From: Artocarpus heterophyllus
Taxonomy: Eukaryota; Streptophyta; Magnoliopsida; Rosales; Moraceae
Direction of reading: 5' to 3'
Assembly (NCBI GenBank): GCA_025403435.1
Contig: CM046353.1
Location: forward strand, 19,431,875 to 19,495,874
DNA: 64,000 bases
In this document: piece after piece, positions 47,559-60,658 of the stretch
Layout: each line of letters starts with the position of its first letter
How positions within the stretch are numbered: the stretch's first letter is position 1
Position numbers and translations under genes: made by a program
The notes under the pieces: model-generated
What the model was told of the DNA's origin: nothing
The model's input: the letters and a program-made list of their open reading frames with translations, nothing else
Databases searched by the model: none

Positions 47559-48604
47559 CAGATTTTGGTAGATGTAGTTAACCTACCTTGCAGAATCGTA
47601 AAAGGATGCAAATATTGCAGTAGCGATGTTGGTGCCTCCTGCCTTGTGCAATCCGTTTCCGAAAAGTATGCTGCATTGACTGTACATTTTGTTTTACTAA
47701 TAGAGGAATTTTTAATGATTCGTGACATACTCATAAGACTTATTTATGTGATTTACCTATCTAAAAATGATTATGTCTTCTACGTGATACGGCTAGGGAA
47801 AAGATATTTGAAGTAAGGGCATATCAAGCTGAAAATGGTTGGAAAAGATAAAATATGAAAGTCTTCATAATTGTTGTCCACATAGAAAGCAGTTTAGCTT
47901 CGTTTATTACCTTGTTACAAAAAATAAAAAGTATACATATGACTTACATGAATTACATGAATAACGAACAACATCGAGTATCTTTGTTAAAGAACAAAAG
48001 TGAAATTCATTCTGTGTATTTGTTCCAGGGAATATTTGGTTGATTTGCCAGAGTATTAAGCCAGCCTGACTCTTCATTCAACAGTGCATTGTCCACACTA
48101 ATTTCCTCCCCACTATGCCATCCAAAATTTAAATCGGTCAAAGACCGTGCTCGACTTTCAGACACTGGCTAAACTTTATTTCTTTGACTGCCAATCACTT
48201 GCTCTTGATGACGCTTCTTCAGGTGATTCGCTTGTCTTTTCAAGTATGTGCTCTTACACTGTCCGTGATTGCATCTAATAGAGCATCTCTTTCCCTTATT
48301 TCTTGAAACTTGGTTTAATACAAAAACATGCTGCTATTAATATTTGTCAAAAATTTTTGGATGTGTCTTCATAATCCTTTATTTTCAGATGTTAAACTAG
48401 TTGCGAGTTAAGGCCTCCCGGTGGTTTGACGGTTGATATGGAGTTTTCTGGGGAATCAAATTATTATTGATATTTTTGTTTATTCCTTTTGAAACTATAA
48501 TTCAATTGCATTAGTTTGGTATGAAAATTGCAGGGGTTGAATAATTGAGTCAAACATATATTATCCTTCAATTATACTCGTGATTAGGACCATGATAATA
48601 ATAA

Positions 48605-48971
48605 GGGTAAATTGCTCCAGTAGTCCTCAACCTTTCACGAAAATAAACATTTAATTCTCAACATTTTATTTTTGATTTATCAATCCCTAACCTTTGATTT
48701 AGTTGTTCACGGACCAATTTAACGGTCAAACAATTAATTTTAGACGGAAAAATGTGACAAACTGGTCCCTAAAGTTATCAAAAAGGTAAAAAACTGGTCT
48801 ACAAAGTTGTCAAAAAGGTGACAAAATGGTCCCAAAATTAACGGTTTAATCGTTAAATTGGTCCCTTAGCAACTAAAATAAAAAGTTAGGGACTGATAAA
48901 TTAAAAATAAAAGGTTAGAGATTAAAATCACACTTTTATGAAAGGTTGGGGACTAAGGTGACAATTTATTC
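48605..48971. mobile_element. Mutator-type MITE in an intron of the kinase locus
   Basis: 367 bases with long inverted ends: GGGTAAATTGCTCCAGTAGT at the left, and the complement of the right end reads GAATAAATTGTCACCTTAGT. Similarity extends about 100 bases inward (CTCAACCTTTCA, TTTTTGATTTATCAATCCCT versus TTTTTAATTTATCAGTCCCT). It is flanked by perfect 9-base TAATAATAA copies (48,596-48,604 and 48,972-48,980). A 9-base duplication is the hallmark of Mutator-like elements. The interior is non-coding. Confidence 0.75.
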
Positions 48972-49869
48972 TAATAATAAAATAACAAACATATAGTTAC
49001 CAATACCATAACTACGTAACTGCTGGTGAAAATATTATGTTGACCATTATGATACAGGCGCTGCTAAAAATAAAGATGAGAAGGAAGGTCCAAGGATACA
49101 TGAAGCCTTTGATATGAATTACTTTAGAAGGAAGAATGTTGTGCCTACTTTTAACAATAGAAACATTTGCATCACCTTTGCTCCAGAGATCTGCTTGGAA
49201 TACCACCAATTGTAGGCGTCATCAAAGGCGAGTCTTTTTTGATCCATTTCCAAATGTTATGCACTCCACACACTTGGTTAAAGACTCCATTCAGCCACGT
49301 AAGTCCTACTGTCTTATCATGGAGATGCTCCCATAGTTTTTTCTAATTATGGGCATGATACATCTAATAATACCCCATTGTTAGTGAACCAAAAGCAGGT
49401 GTTAATAAATAAACCAAGTAACGAATTCTATCTTGGTGAGGAGGATTCAAAAATCAAATGGGACGAACCTGCTTTAAAGGAGAAAATTGGATTAGGTATT
49501 TGCTGTTGTCTTAAATTGGTTCAGTCTGTATGTAGAACTCATAATTTCTGTTTCTCTTCATGCTATGATTTTTATCTTTTTTATTTTATTTTTTAATTTG
49601 AGATAATAAATGGTTTTTAGGCCTTATGGAATTGTCTATCATGCAAAAGGGTGTGGTTTTGTAAGTATTCTTTCTTTATTGTTTCATTCTATTCTTTTGT
49701 GCATTTTGCACTATATACAAAGAATTGGCTTTTTTCTTGATAGACTAATACTATGTCTCTCTTGAAGCTTCGTTTTGTTCTAAATCATGATACGATTTAT
49801 GTAGATAATTGGGAGAAGAATGAACTTTTTTCTCTTATTTTCTGATCAGATTTACATTGTTTAAATAGA

Positions 49870-52655
49870 ATAGATTAGTTTGATCATTCCCTAGAAATAA
49901 GGAAAATTAACTGACTGACTAGATGTTGTACTGAATATCTCAGGAAAAATAAAACATAGCAATATCCTAACTGTACCAAATATACTAATTATATCCTAAC
50001 TAATTAAATCATAAAATCAAAAACAAGAAATCCAGATCCCTAGAATATCTTTACTCCCCCTCAAGCTGGGCTATAAACATTGATCATGCTGAGCTTGGAA
50101 TTGATGGCAACAAACTGTCCTTGGCAGCGGCTTTGTAAGAATGTCTGCTAGTTGGTTACTAGTAGGAGTATATGTGACCTTGATAATTCCAGACTCTTAT
50201 CTTCTCCTTTATGAAGTGACGATCAATTTCTACATGTTTGGTGCGATCATGATGAACCGGATTCTTTGCAATATTGATAGCGGACTGATTATTGCAGAAC
50301 ATCACCATTGGTTCTTCAACTGGAATGTAGAGTTTCTGCAATAGTCTTTTTAGCCACATACCTTGACATATAGCATGTGCTAAAGCTCGGAACTCAGCTT
50401 CGACACTGCTTCTAGAGACAACTGTCTGTTTTTTGCTTCGCCATGTGACCAGATTTCCCTCGACATAGGTACAGTAGCCTAATGTTGATCTTCTATCAGT
50501 AATAGATCCGTCCTAGTCTGCATCACTAAATACCTCAATACTCCGAGAGGAAGAATGTTTGACTAGTAGTCCTTTTCCTGGTGTGAATTTTAGATATCTG
50601 ATAATTCGATACACAACCTTCAAGTGTTCCTCATTAGGACCATTCATATACTGACTCACCACGCTTACTGCAAATCCAATATCAGGACGAGTGTGTGACA
50701 AATATATAAGTTTCCCAACAAGCCTTTGATATCTTTCCTTGTCAATTGGTGCACACTCTGTCCTAGCTCTGAGCTTTGTAGATGAATCCATTGGAGTCTC
50801 AAGGACATTTTCTTTGTGAAACCATGATGCCCTTTCAAGATCTTGCAACTTCCATACCTAGGAAGTATTTGAGGTTTTCAAGGTCTTTGATCTCAAATTC
50901 TTAGCAAGAAGTTTCTTTAGCTTTTGAATTCCATCATCATCATCACCTGTGACTATAATATCATCAACATAGACAATTAATATAGTCAATTTACCTCCAG
51001 ATGATTTCTTCACAAATAGAGTATGGTCTGCTTGACATTAACAGTTTCCTGAGTCTTAACCACCCTTGTGAATCTGTCAAACCACGCTATAGGTGATTGC
51101 TTAAGTCCGTATAGAGATCTCTTCAATTTGCATACCTTACCACTAGTACTAGAGTCTTCAAGTCCTGGTGGTATAGTCATGTAGACTTCTTCTTCCAATT
51201 CTCTATTCAGGAATGCATTCTTGACATCTAATTGGAAAAGTGGCCAATCAAGATTAGCAGCAAGAGATAATAGAACTCTGATAGTGTTTAGGTTGGCCAT
51301 AGGAGCAAAGGTCTCCTAATAGTCAATACCATTGGACTGAGTGACTTTTGTAGCCGATCTAGCTTTGTACCTCTCAATGCTTTCATCTTCCTTAAACTTG
51401 TAGTAAAAATCCACTTACAACCAACCGGATTTTTTCCTTGTGGAAGAGTAGTAATGTCCCAAGTACCGGTCTTCTCTAGAGCATTAATTTCTTCCAACAC
51501 CGCCTTCTTCCATTCTCTTGACTTCAAAGCTTCAGTAATATCTTTTGGAACTTGAATATCATCAAGATTTGCAACAAATGCACGGTAGGTTGGTGACAGA
51601 TTGCTGTAGGAGACATATTTTGCAAGTGAAGTGTTTTGTGTAGTTTCTCACTCCTTTCCTAATAGCAATCGGCCACTACAAATCATAAAAACTAGAGATA
51701 GGTTTAAAATTACCTCTAGTAGACACAGGATCCAAGTCAACGTCTTGGTCTTGTTGAGGATGAGCTTGATCATCTACACCCTCTCTCCTTGCTCTTTCTC
51801 TCAAATAGACACTGAGTTTGGATAGATCTTTTGGTTGAGCACTTATTTTTGGAGATGAGCTATTTTTTGAAATAGGATTTGAGGGCTCATTTTCACATGG
51901 CAAGGCAGATTTAGACTTTAGTGGCTCAATTGGGAAAGTAAGGATAGGAGACTCAGATTTGAGATAGTAGGGTTGATCCTCAAAAAATGTGACATCCATG
52001 GAGGTGTAAAATTTTTTGGTAACTAGAGAATAGTACTTGTAGCATTTTTGGTGAGGTGAGTACCCTTGAAATATGCATTTCACCACCCTGGGGTCTAGTT
52101 TTCCATGGTTTTGTTGGTGTTCATGGACAAAGGAAGTACACTCAAACACTTTAGGTGGTATAGTGGAGATGACTCTTGTGTTTGGAAAGTATTTGAAAAG
52201 GAAATCACATGGTGTTTGAAATTTCAAGACCCGAGATGGCATTCGGTTAATGAGATATGTAACGGTTAAAATTGCATCTCCCCAAAAGGTCTTTGGTAAG
52301 TTGGAGGCAAAGAGAAGGGCTCGTGCAACCTCTAGTAGATGTCGATTTTTCCGCTTGGCGACACCATTTTGTTGTGGGGTTTCAACACATTAACTTTGGT
52401 GAATTATACCATTTTGGGCCATAAACTCTCCTAGGTTTGTATTGAAGTATTCTCTCGCATTATTGGATCTTAAACATTCTTTTTTTTTTTTTATTTTCTG
52501 GAATTGGGTTTGTATCCTGGCATAGAAATTTTTAAAGATTGGTAACGTTTCACTCTTTTCTTTCATGAGAAAAACCCAAGTTAATCTGGTATGGTCATCT
52601 ATGAATTATAAAACCATTAAGCTCCTATAATGTTTTTCAATTTTGAGGGACCCCA
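49870..52655 (-). mobile_element. Decayed copia retrotransposon 1 (integrase to 3' LTR)
   Basis: Minus-strand order: integrase core fragments (VWGPSKIEKHYRS, FIDDHTRLTWVF, TPQQNGVAKRKN) from about 52,655; the integrase tail (VVKCIFQGYSPHQKCYKYY); reverse transcriptase start (EWKKAVLEEINALEKTGTWD) near 51,520; LDVKNAFLNRELEEEVYM; YVDDIIVTG near 50,970; and RNase H with FCNNQSAINIAKNPVHHDR near 50,300. A purine tract (GAGGGGGAG) near 50,055-50,065 precedes an LTR-like end. Frames are broken by many stops and shifts, and the integrase catalytic Glu in the usual AERK motif reads AKRK. The 5' half (LTR, gag, protease) is missing: the sequence stops at the junction with hAT-A. LTR limits are uncertain. 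Confidence 0.75.
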
Positions 52656-53058
52656 CACGGGCCGCGTGTCGGGCCTGGCCAGGCCGACCCATATTAAAAA
52701 TAACTTGGCCCGGCCTGGCCCGTGGGCTAATTTTATATGGGTCGTGCCGGGCCGTGCCGTGGCCCATCTTGGCCCATCATGGGTTTAAATGGGCTAGCCC
52801 ATCTAAGCATGTAATTTTTAATTTTTTAATTTTTAAATTTTTAAACAAGTTAATAAATATAAAAGTTTGAATAGTTAAGGGAAATATAAAAAATGATATT
52901 TTATTTACGATTGCCTCATTAAAAACCTTTCCAAGGAAAACCCAGTGAGACAAAACCTTGGTAAGGAAAAAAGAGTACAATCGGGATAATTATACATTAG
53001 ATGTTTACAAAATTACTAAAAACAAAAAAAAACATAAAAAAATGTTGTTCATTATTAA

Positions 53059-55159
53059 TTACAACGTATTACTCCCAGTGGGAGTATCAGATATGTCCAA
53101 ATTTTCAAAGTCATCAACCCAATCATCTTGAACTTCTTGGCTTCTTCTACGAGCATCCTCCCAATCTTTGACGCACATTACTGCTTCTAGAATATCGTCA
53201 CTCATACGTGCACACCATTCATCAAGTACTCTACCACTGCAACTAAATACTTGTTTACTTGCAACTGTGGATACTGATATGGTTAGTATATCACAAGCCA
53301 TTTTAGAGAGCATTGGAAAAGTTCTTGACTGTGATCTCTAAAATGACAAAAGATCAAACTTATTGAAATCATGACCACCACCTTGCTCATTGAACATGAA
53401 TGCCGCAAAATTTGTTTCCAGATAGTTTTCCAATTCACTGCGTGTTGAAGATGTAGACAATGCACCGAAACCAAATCCGGTGTAGCTAATCATACTTGCC
53501 CATGAAGAACCATGTGGTACAAAAGTAATATTTGCTAAAGGTGCAGAGGATATTGTTTGGCCTCCTCCATATTTTTCATTATATGCAGTAAATATGTTGT
53601 TAACTTTTGCTTGCACATTTTGAATGGTTATGATGTCAGAATGCACCCTTAATTTTTCCCCTATACCCTTAAGCAAATATTCAACACCAGCTAATTTAAC
53701 TCTCGGATCCAATATAGCAGCTATGCAATACAAAGGTGGAACACGCTCCCTAATATTTTTTAAATTTTTGTTCCATGAACTCAATAGATTCCCTAAATAT
53801 GTCAAAATCTCTATGGATATCGAAGGTTGCAGCAATGTCGTACAACTTATGTAATGCATGAAGAGGTGTGGGATAGTATACACCTGAGAGTTGGAGAGTG
53901 GCTTCATAAAAAACCTTTAAGAAATTGTAAAAGCATGAAGCAATTTGCCAATCAAATTCTTGAAGCAGCTCAGTTGGATTCTTCAAGTTGTAATATGCGG
54001 TTATGACCTCTTTGTATGGTAGGCATGCATTCAGCATCAAATATGTTGAATTCCACCGGTGTCCTTTGTCAGTTGGAAGTTTTCTGGGTTTCATGCTTGC
54101 TCTCTTGCAAAGCTTAGCAAACTCTTTAATTCGAGAGCCAGAACTTGCTATGTAACCCAAGGCCGTTCGAATATTTTCCAAATAACCTTGAAAAAATTTC
54201 ATGCCATCTTGAACACACAAGTTAATAATATGACAAGCACATCTTTGGTGAAAAAGTGTTTCGCCATGTTGTGGTCTCAATGTTGTTTTGAAAAGGTTAA
54301 TAGCAGCAGTATTAGCAGATGCATTATCAAATGTGATGCTCAAAACCTTTTCTTTAATGCCATAAAAATCAAAAAACTTCCATGATGACATCATGAATGG
54401 CATTGGCATCATGCGCATAAGGCATTGGTCGAAAAACAATTAATCTTTTTTGAAAAGACCAATCTTTATCCACATAATGTGCAGTTACACAGATATAAGT
54501 AGTTTTGGTACGACCTTCCCACAAATCAGATGTGCATGCAACAGATGCAGTGATGAATTAAATTCAGTTACTAACTTTTCCCTCATTGAATGAAAAACTT
54601 TCATGGTGTCAGCTCCTGTGGTAGTTCTTGAAACACGCCTATATTGTGGATTATAAGCATTTTGAATGTACTCCTCAAAGGTTGGATCATCAGCAAGACT
54701 AATTGGTTATTGAGCACTAGCCAAATATCTAGCATGCCATTCTCTAGCTCTTTGTTGGTTATATGACCAATTGGTAACACTACCATCAGGGCTAAATTGA
54801 AGTGTTTGTTGACGAAAATCAACGCCACTTACACCATGCTTAGCTTTGCATTTTTTGCGGTGCCTCTCTAAGTGACCAGTGCCAGAAGAGGATTTACCTG
54901 TATAGTCTTGTTTGCATACTTTGCAAATTGCGCCCTCTTTTGTTACACCATACTCGTTTGTACGTGTTACGAGATCAAAGTAATTCCAAACTGGTGAAGT
55001 TCGTTGAATTTCCCTTTTGCCCTTACGAGTGACTTCAGAGGAGCCATCAACTTGAGATAGCAAGTCAACTCCAATTTCTTCTAGTGGATCATTAAATTGT
55101 TCTTCTTCGTTGATAACCAAATATGAAATGTTGGCTCTCCCTCTAGGTGATGATGCCAT
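53059..55159 (-). pseudogene. BED-type hAT transposase, broken (element A)
   Basis: Starts MASSPRGRAN at 55,159. A BED zinc finger (SPVWNYFDLV, ICKVCKQDY, TGHLERHRKKC) is followed by the transposase core (EKVLSITFDNASANTAAINL, HQRCACHIINLCVQDG, GHRWNSTYLMLNACLPYKEV) and a C-terminal dimerisation region (FDLLSF, ASKQVFSCSGRVLDEW, MCVKDWEDARRR). It is the RICESLEEPER/DAYSLEEPER type. Breaks: CAA to a stop after YLASAQ (54,707), a frame change between 54,440 and 54,600, a frame change near 53,755, and TGG to TAG after FDLLSF (53,338). It cannot make a full protein. An intact family member would cut and move the element by a hAT mechanism. Confidence 0.8.
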
Positions 55160-55829
55160 AGCTTCAATAAAAAATAACAATAAATTAACGTAACATAAAA
55201 ATTACACAATAAAATTAACTTATAACAATACAAAATTAATGAACAACAAATGAAATAAATTATACCTTCAAGTTTTTTTTCCTTTGTGAAGAACTCTAAG
55301 TAATCTAAAAAACAAGACAATACATAAGATCTTAGAAGTTTGTTGAATAAGTATCTCTGTGAATGTTCTACGTTTATTTATAGGTAAAAAAGTTTATTTT
55401 TTTATTTTTTAAATCTTTTTTTTTATTCTTTTTCTTTCAAGTGTAACTTGATTAGACAATTCGCTGAAGACTTAACGTCTTAGCTTTGCACATTGCTGGC
55501 CTTCCTTCTGAGCCTTTATGTTAGGCCTGCCCCTTTATAATTGCATAGGGAAATCTAATGCCATGTTCACTCACGGGTGAATATGACATGCATAAATTAT
55601 ATAATATTTAATTCTTATATGTATTAAATAATATATATATTAATGTATAGTATTTTGATGTGATAATACATGACCTATAGACTCAATGTCCGATTTTTAG
55701 CTTTGCTTCTCCAAAGCAAAGCATGCCTTATGTAAAAAAACCTAAACTACCCTTATGTAAAATAAACTTGCATATAAAATTTTTGCCCAAGGGGCTCCGC
55801 CCCCTACAACACCCATATAAAATTTTTGC

Positions 55830-56185
55830 CTTAAATGGGCCGGCCCATCTTGGCCCATCATGGGTTTAAACGAGCTAGCCCATCTAAGCATAGAGTTTTT
55901 AATTTTTTAATTTTTAAACAAGATAACAAATATAAAAGTTTGAATAGTTAAAGGAAATATAAAAAAGGATATTTTATTTACGATTACCTCATTAAAAACC
56001 TTTCCAAGGAAAACCCAATGTGACAAAACCTTGGTAAGAAAAAAAGAGTACAATCGGGATAATTATACATAAGATGTTTACAAAATTACTAAAAAAAAAA
56101 AAAAAAACAAAAAACATAAAAAAATATTGTTCATAATTAATTACAACGTATTACTCCCAGTGGGAGTATCAGAAATGTCTAAATT
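55830..56185 (-). repeat. Second copy of the hAT-A 3' region inside its 5' part
   Basis: This stretch repeats 52,760-53,105: GGCCCATCATGGGTTTAAA, AAAAACCTTTCCAAGGAAAA, GAGTACAATCGGGATAATTA and the coding end DTPTGSNTL. It is flanked on both sides by AAATTTTTGCC(C/T) and GGGGCTxCGCCCCCTACAAC modules (55,775-55,815 and 56,175-56,205). Confidence 0.75.
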
Positions 56186-57158
56186 TTTGCCCAGGGGGCT
56201 TCGCCCCCTACAACCCCCGGGAGGGGGGTTTACCACCCCTTCCAACCCCCACGTCGACCTTACCGCGAAGGTCGATTCACGTACAACCTCTGCGTAGGGG
56301 CAATCTGCGTCAGGGTAATAATTAAGCTTTACACATACTAACAATGCCTACAAGAAAAAAATTTTAAAAATGCAAAGAAAAGAAAAAGAGCTTGTCAGGC
56401 CTATTGCAATGTGATGTGCATGGGGGATCTAATGCTATGTTCACTCACGGGTGAATATGACATGTATATATATTATATAATATTTAATTCTTACATGTAT
56501 TAAATAATATATATATTAAATGTATAGTATTTTGATGTGATAATACATAACCTACAGATTCAACATCTGATTCTCAACTTTACTTCTCAAAAGCAAAGCA
56601 TGCCTACAAGGAAAAAATAAAAAAATAAAAAGAAATGAAAAGAGAAGAAAAAGAACTTGGCAGACGTATTGTGATGTGATTGTTTTGGGAAAATCTCATG
56701 CCATATTCAATTATTCATTCACGGGTGAATATGGTATGTATATATATTATATAATATAATTGTTATATGTATTAAATAATATATATATTAAATTTATAGT
56801 CTTTTGATGTGATAATATATGACTTACAATGAGCCTTACATGACTTACTGGGGAAGGCCATACTCAGCCATGTTCACCCGTGAATGAACATGGAAAAATA
56901 TATCTAAATATATATATATATATATGAAATTGGGCCACAGTGGGTTGGCCTATTGTGGCCCATTGTGGGCCGGGATGGGCCGGCCCATTGTGCGCCTAGA
57001 CCCGGCCCAGCCCAGCCTGGCCCATGATTTTCTATGGGCCAACATATATTGGCCCAGCCCAGCCCACAAGTATTTATAGGCCGTGCCGGGCTGGCCTATC
57101 ACTGTAGCAGGACGGGCTCGGGCCGATCCACGGGCCCCGGCCCATTGTTGCATCTCTA

Positions 57159-60100
57159 GTAAGAATTAAATATTATATAATATATATACATGATATATTC
57201 TCCCATGCACATCACATTACAATAGGCCTGACAAGCTCTTTTTCTTTTCTTTTCATTTTTTTTATTTTTTTTCTTCTAGGCATTGTTAGTATGTGTAAAG
57301 CCTAATTATTACCCTGACGTAGATTGCCCCTACGCAAAGGTTGTATGCGGATCGACCTTCACGGTAAGGTCGACGTAGGGGTTGGAAGGGGGTGGTAAAC
57401 CCCCCTCCTGGGGGTTGCAAGGGGTTAAGCCTCTTGGACGAAAATTTTATATGCAAGTTTATTTTACATAAGGGTATTTTGGGTTTTTTACATAAGGCAT
57501 GTGTTGTTTTTGAGAAGCAAAGTTGAGAATAAGATACGGAGTCTATAAGTCATATTATCACATCAAAATACTATACATTTAATATATATAATATTTAATA
57601 TATATAAGAATCAAATATTATATAATACATGACATATTCAACCGTGAGTGAATATGGCATTAGATTCCCCTATGCAATTATAATAGGGTAGGCCTAACAT
57701 AGAGGCTTAGAAAGAAGGCCTGCAATGTGTAAAGCTGAGACGTTAAGTCTTCAGCAAATTGTCTAATTAAATCACACTTGAACACAAAAAATAAAAAAAA
57801 AGATTTAAAAAAATAAAAATTAAACTTTTTTACCTATAAATAAATGTAGAACATTCACAAAGATACTCATTCAACAAACTTCTAAAATCTTATGTATTAT
57901 CTTTTTTTTTAGTTTACTTAGAGTTCTTTTGAAAAAAAAAACTTGAAGGTATAATTTATTTCATTTGTTGTTCATTAATTTTGTATTGTTATAAGTTAAT
58001 TTTATTGTGTAGTTATTTTATTTAATTTTTATTAATAGTGTTTCGTTAATTTATTGTTATTTTTTATTGAAGCTATGACGTCATCACATGGAGGGAGAGC
58101 CAACGTTTCAAATTTGGTGATCAACGAAAAAGAACAATTTAATGATCCACTTGAAGAAATTGGAGTTGACTTACTATCTCAAGTTAGTGGCTCTTCCGAA
58201 GTGACTCGTAAAGGCAAAAAGAAAGTGCAACGAGCTTCACCAGTTTGGAGTTATTTTGATCTAGTAACATGTACAAATGAGAATGGTGTAATAGAAGAAC
58301 GTGCAATTTGCAAAGTGTGCAAACAAGACAATACAGGTAAATCATCTTCTGTCACTAGTCACTTAGAGAGGCATCGCAAAAAATACAAACCTAAGCATGG
58401 TGTTGGTGGTGTTGATTGTCGTCAACAAACATTTCAATTTAGTCCTGATGGTAGTATTACCAATTGGTCATATGACTAACAAAGAGCTAGAGAATGGCAC
58501 GTTAGATATTTGGCTAGTGCTCAACAACCAATTAGTCTTGCTGATGATCCGGCCTTTGAGGAGTACATTCAAAATACTTATAATGCACAATATAGGTGTG
58601 TTTCAAGAACTACCACAAGAGCTGACACCATGAAAGTTTTTCATTCAACGAGGGAAAAGTTAGTAACTGAATTTAGTTTATTCACTGCATCTGTTGCATG
58701 CACATCTGATTTGTGGGAAGGTCATACCAAAACTAGTTATATCTGTATAACTGCACATTATGCAGATAAAGATTGGTCTTTTCAAAAAAGGTTAATTGCT
58801 TTTCAACCAATGCCTTCTACGCATGATGCCAAGGCCATGCATGATGTCATCATGGAAGTTTTTAATTTTTATGGCATTACAAAAAAGGTTTTGAGCATCA
58901 CATTTGATAATGCATTTGCTAATACTACTGCTATTAACCTTTTCAAAATAACTTGGAGACCACAACATGGCGAAACACTTTTTCACCAAAGATGTGCTTG
59001 TCATATTATTAACTTGTGTGTTCAAGATGGCATGAAATATTTTCAAGATTATTTGAAAAATATTCGAACGGCCTTGGGTTACATAGCAAGTTTTGGCTCT
59101 CGAATTGCAGGGTTTACTAAACTTTGCAAGAGAGCAAGCATGAAACCCAGAATACTTCCAAATGACATATGACACCGGTGGAATTCAACATATTTGATGC
59201 TGAGCGCATGCCTACCGTACAAAGAGGTCATAACCGCGTATTACAACTTGAAGAATCCAATTGAGCCGCTTCAAGAATTTGATTGGCAAATTGCTTTATG
59301 CTTCAACAATTTCTTAAAGGTTTTTTACGAAGCCACTCTCTAACTCTTAGGTGTATACTATCCCACCTTTCATCATGCATTACATAAATTGTACGACATT
59401 GTTACAACCTTCGATATGCATAGAGATTTTGACATGTTTAGGGAATCTGTTGAGTTCATGGAACAAAAATTCAAAAAATATTGGGAGTGTGTTCCACCTT
59501 TGTATTGCATAGCCGCTGTATTGGATCTAAGAGTTAAATTAGCTACTGTTGAATATTTGCTAAAGGCTATAGGGGAAAAATTAGGGGTGTACTCTGACAT
59601 CATAACCATTCAAAATGTGCGAGCAAAAGTTAATAACATATTTACTGCATATAATGAAAAATATGGAGGAGGCCAAACAGTATCCCCTACACCTTTAGCA
59701 AATACTACATTTGTATTACATGGTTCTTTATAGAAAAGTATGATTAGCTACACCGGATTTGGTTTCGGTGTATCATCCACATCTTCAACACATGGTGAAT
59801 TGAAAAACTATTTGGAAACAAATTTTGCGGCATTCATTTTCAATGAGCAAGGTGGTGATCATGATTTGAATAAGTTTGATCTTTTGTCATTTTGGAGATC
59901 ACAGTCAAGAACTTTTTCTGTGCTCTCTAAAATGGCTAGTGATATACTAACCATACGAGTGTCCGCAGTTGCAAGTGAACAAGTATTTAGTTGCAGTGGT
60001 AGAGTACTTGATGAACGGCATGCACGTATGAGTGACGATATTCTGGAAGCAGTAATGTGCGTCAAAGATTAGGAGCACGCTCGTAAAAGAAGCCAAGAAG

Positions 60101-60658
60101 TTCAAGATGATTGGGTTGATGACTTTGAAAATTTGGACGTTTCTGATACTCCCACTAGCAGTAATTCGCTGTAATTATAAACAATATTTATATTTTGTTT
60201 TTTTTTTTAGTAATTTTGTAAACATCTTATGTATAATTATCCCAATTGTACTCTTTTTCCTTACTAAGGTTTTGTCCCACTAGGTTTTCCTTGAAAAGGT
60301 TTTTAATGAGGCAATTGTAAATAAAATATTCCTTTTTATATTTCCTTTGACTATTCAAACTTTTATATTTGTGAACTTGTTTAAAAATTCAAAAATAAAA
60401 AATAAAAAATTGAAAATTGCATGCCAGCCCATCTAAACCCATGATGGGTCAAGATGGGCCAGCCCATGCAAGGCCCACGGCACAGCCCGACACGGCCCAC
60501 TTAAAACTAGCCCGTGGGCCGGGCCAGGCAGGGCAAAGGTAATTCTAATAGGGGCCGGCCCGGCCTAGCCCACAAAATTAGTGAGCTGGCCCGACCCGGC
60601 CCGAGGCATGCGTGCGTCTAAGGAGAACGGGCCTGGCCGGGTCATTCTTGCACCACTA
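57159..60658 (+). mobile_element. hAT element B, 5' end truncated
   Basis: The 3' terminus at 60,658 reads TAGTGGTGCAAGAATGACCC on the complement, with GGCCC-rich subterminal DNA at 60,430-60,650. It lies in copia 2 reverse transcriptase sequence; the 8 bases after it are ATCACCAG. The 5' side is homologous to hAT-A (in inverted orientation) but stops at GTAAGAAT (57,159), where hAT-A's terminus begins, so B's own 5' end is missing. Confidence 0.75.
58075..60174 (+). pseudogene. BED-type hAT transposase, broken (element B)
   Basis: Same family and order as the transposase of element A: BED finger (SPVWSYFDLV, ICKVCKQDN, TSHLERHRKKY, where the last ligand Cys is Tyr), the conserved TSDLWEGHTKTSYICITAHY, core (KKVLSITFDNAFANTTAINL, HQRCACHIINLCVQDG), and dimerisation end (LLSFWRSQSRTF, ASEQVFSCSGRVLDERHARM). 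Stops interrupt the frame at 58,477 (WSYD*QRARE), 59,170 (NDI*HRW), 59,341 (TL*LLG), 59,731 (SL*KSM) and 60,070 (KD*EHARK). Otherwise one frame can be followed nearly throughout, so it is less shifted than A but equally inactive. Confidence 0.8.

Larger units (their letters stand above)
52656..57158 (-). mobile_element. hAT element A, 3' end truncated
   Basis: The 5' terminus is at 57,158: on the minus strand it reads TAGAGATGCAACAATGGGCC, of the same TAGnGRTGCAA type as hAT-B. Subterminal regions at both ends are rich in GGGCC/GGCCC, as in many plant hATs. The 3' end lacks about the last 90 bases compared with hAT-B and abuts copia 1 integrase sequence at 52,656. The 8 bases outside the 5' end (GTAAGAAT) belong to hAT-B, so A appears to have inserted into B. 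It holds a broken transposase gene and a second copy of its own 3' region. Confidence 0.75.
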
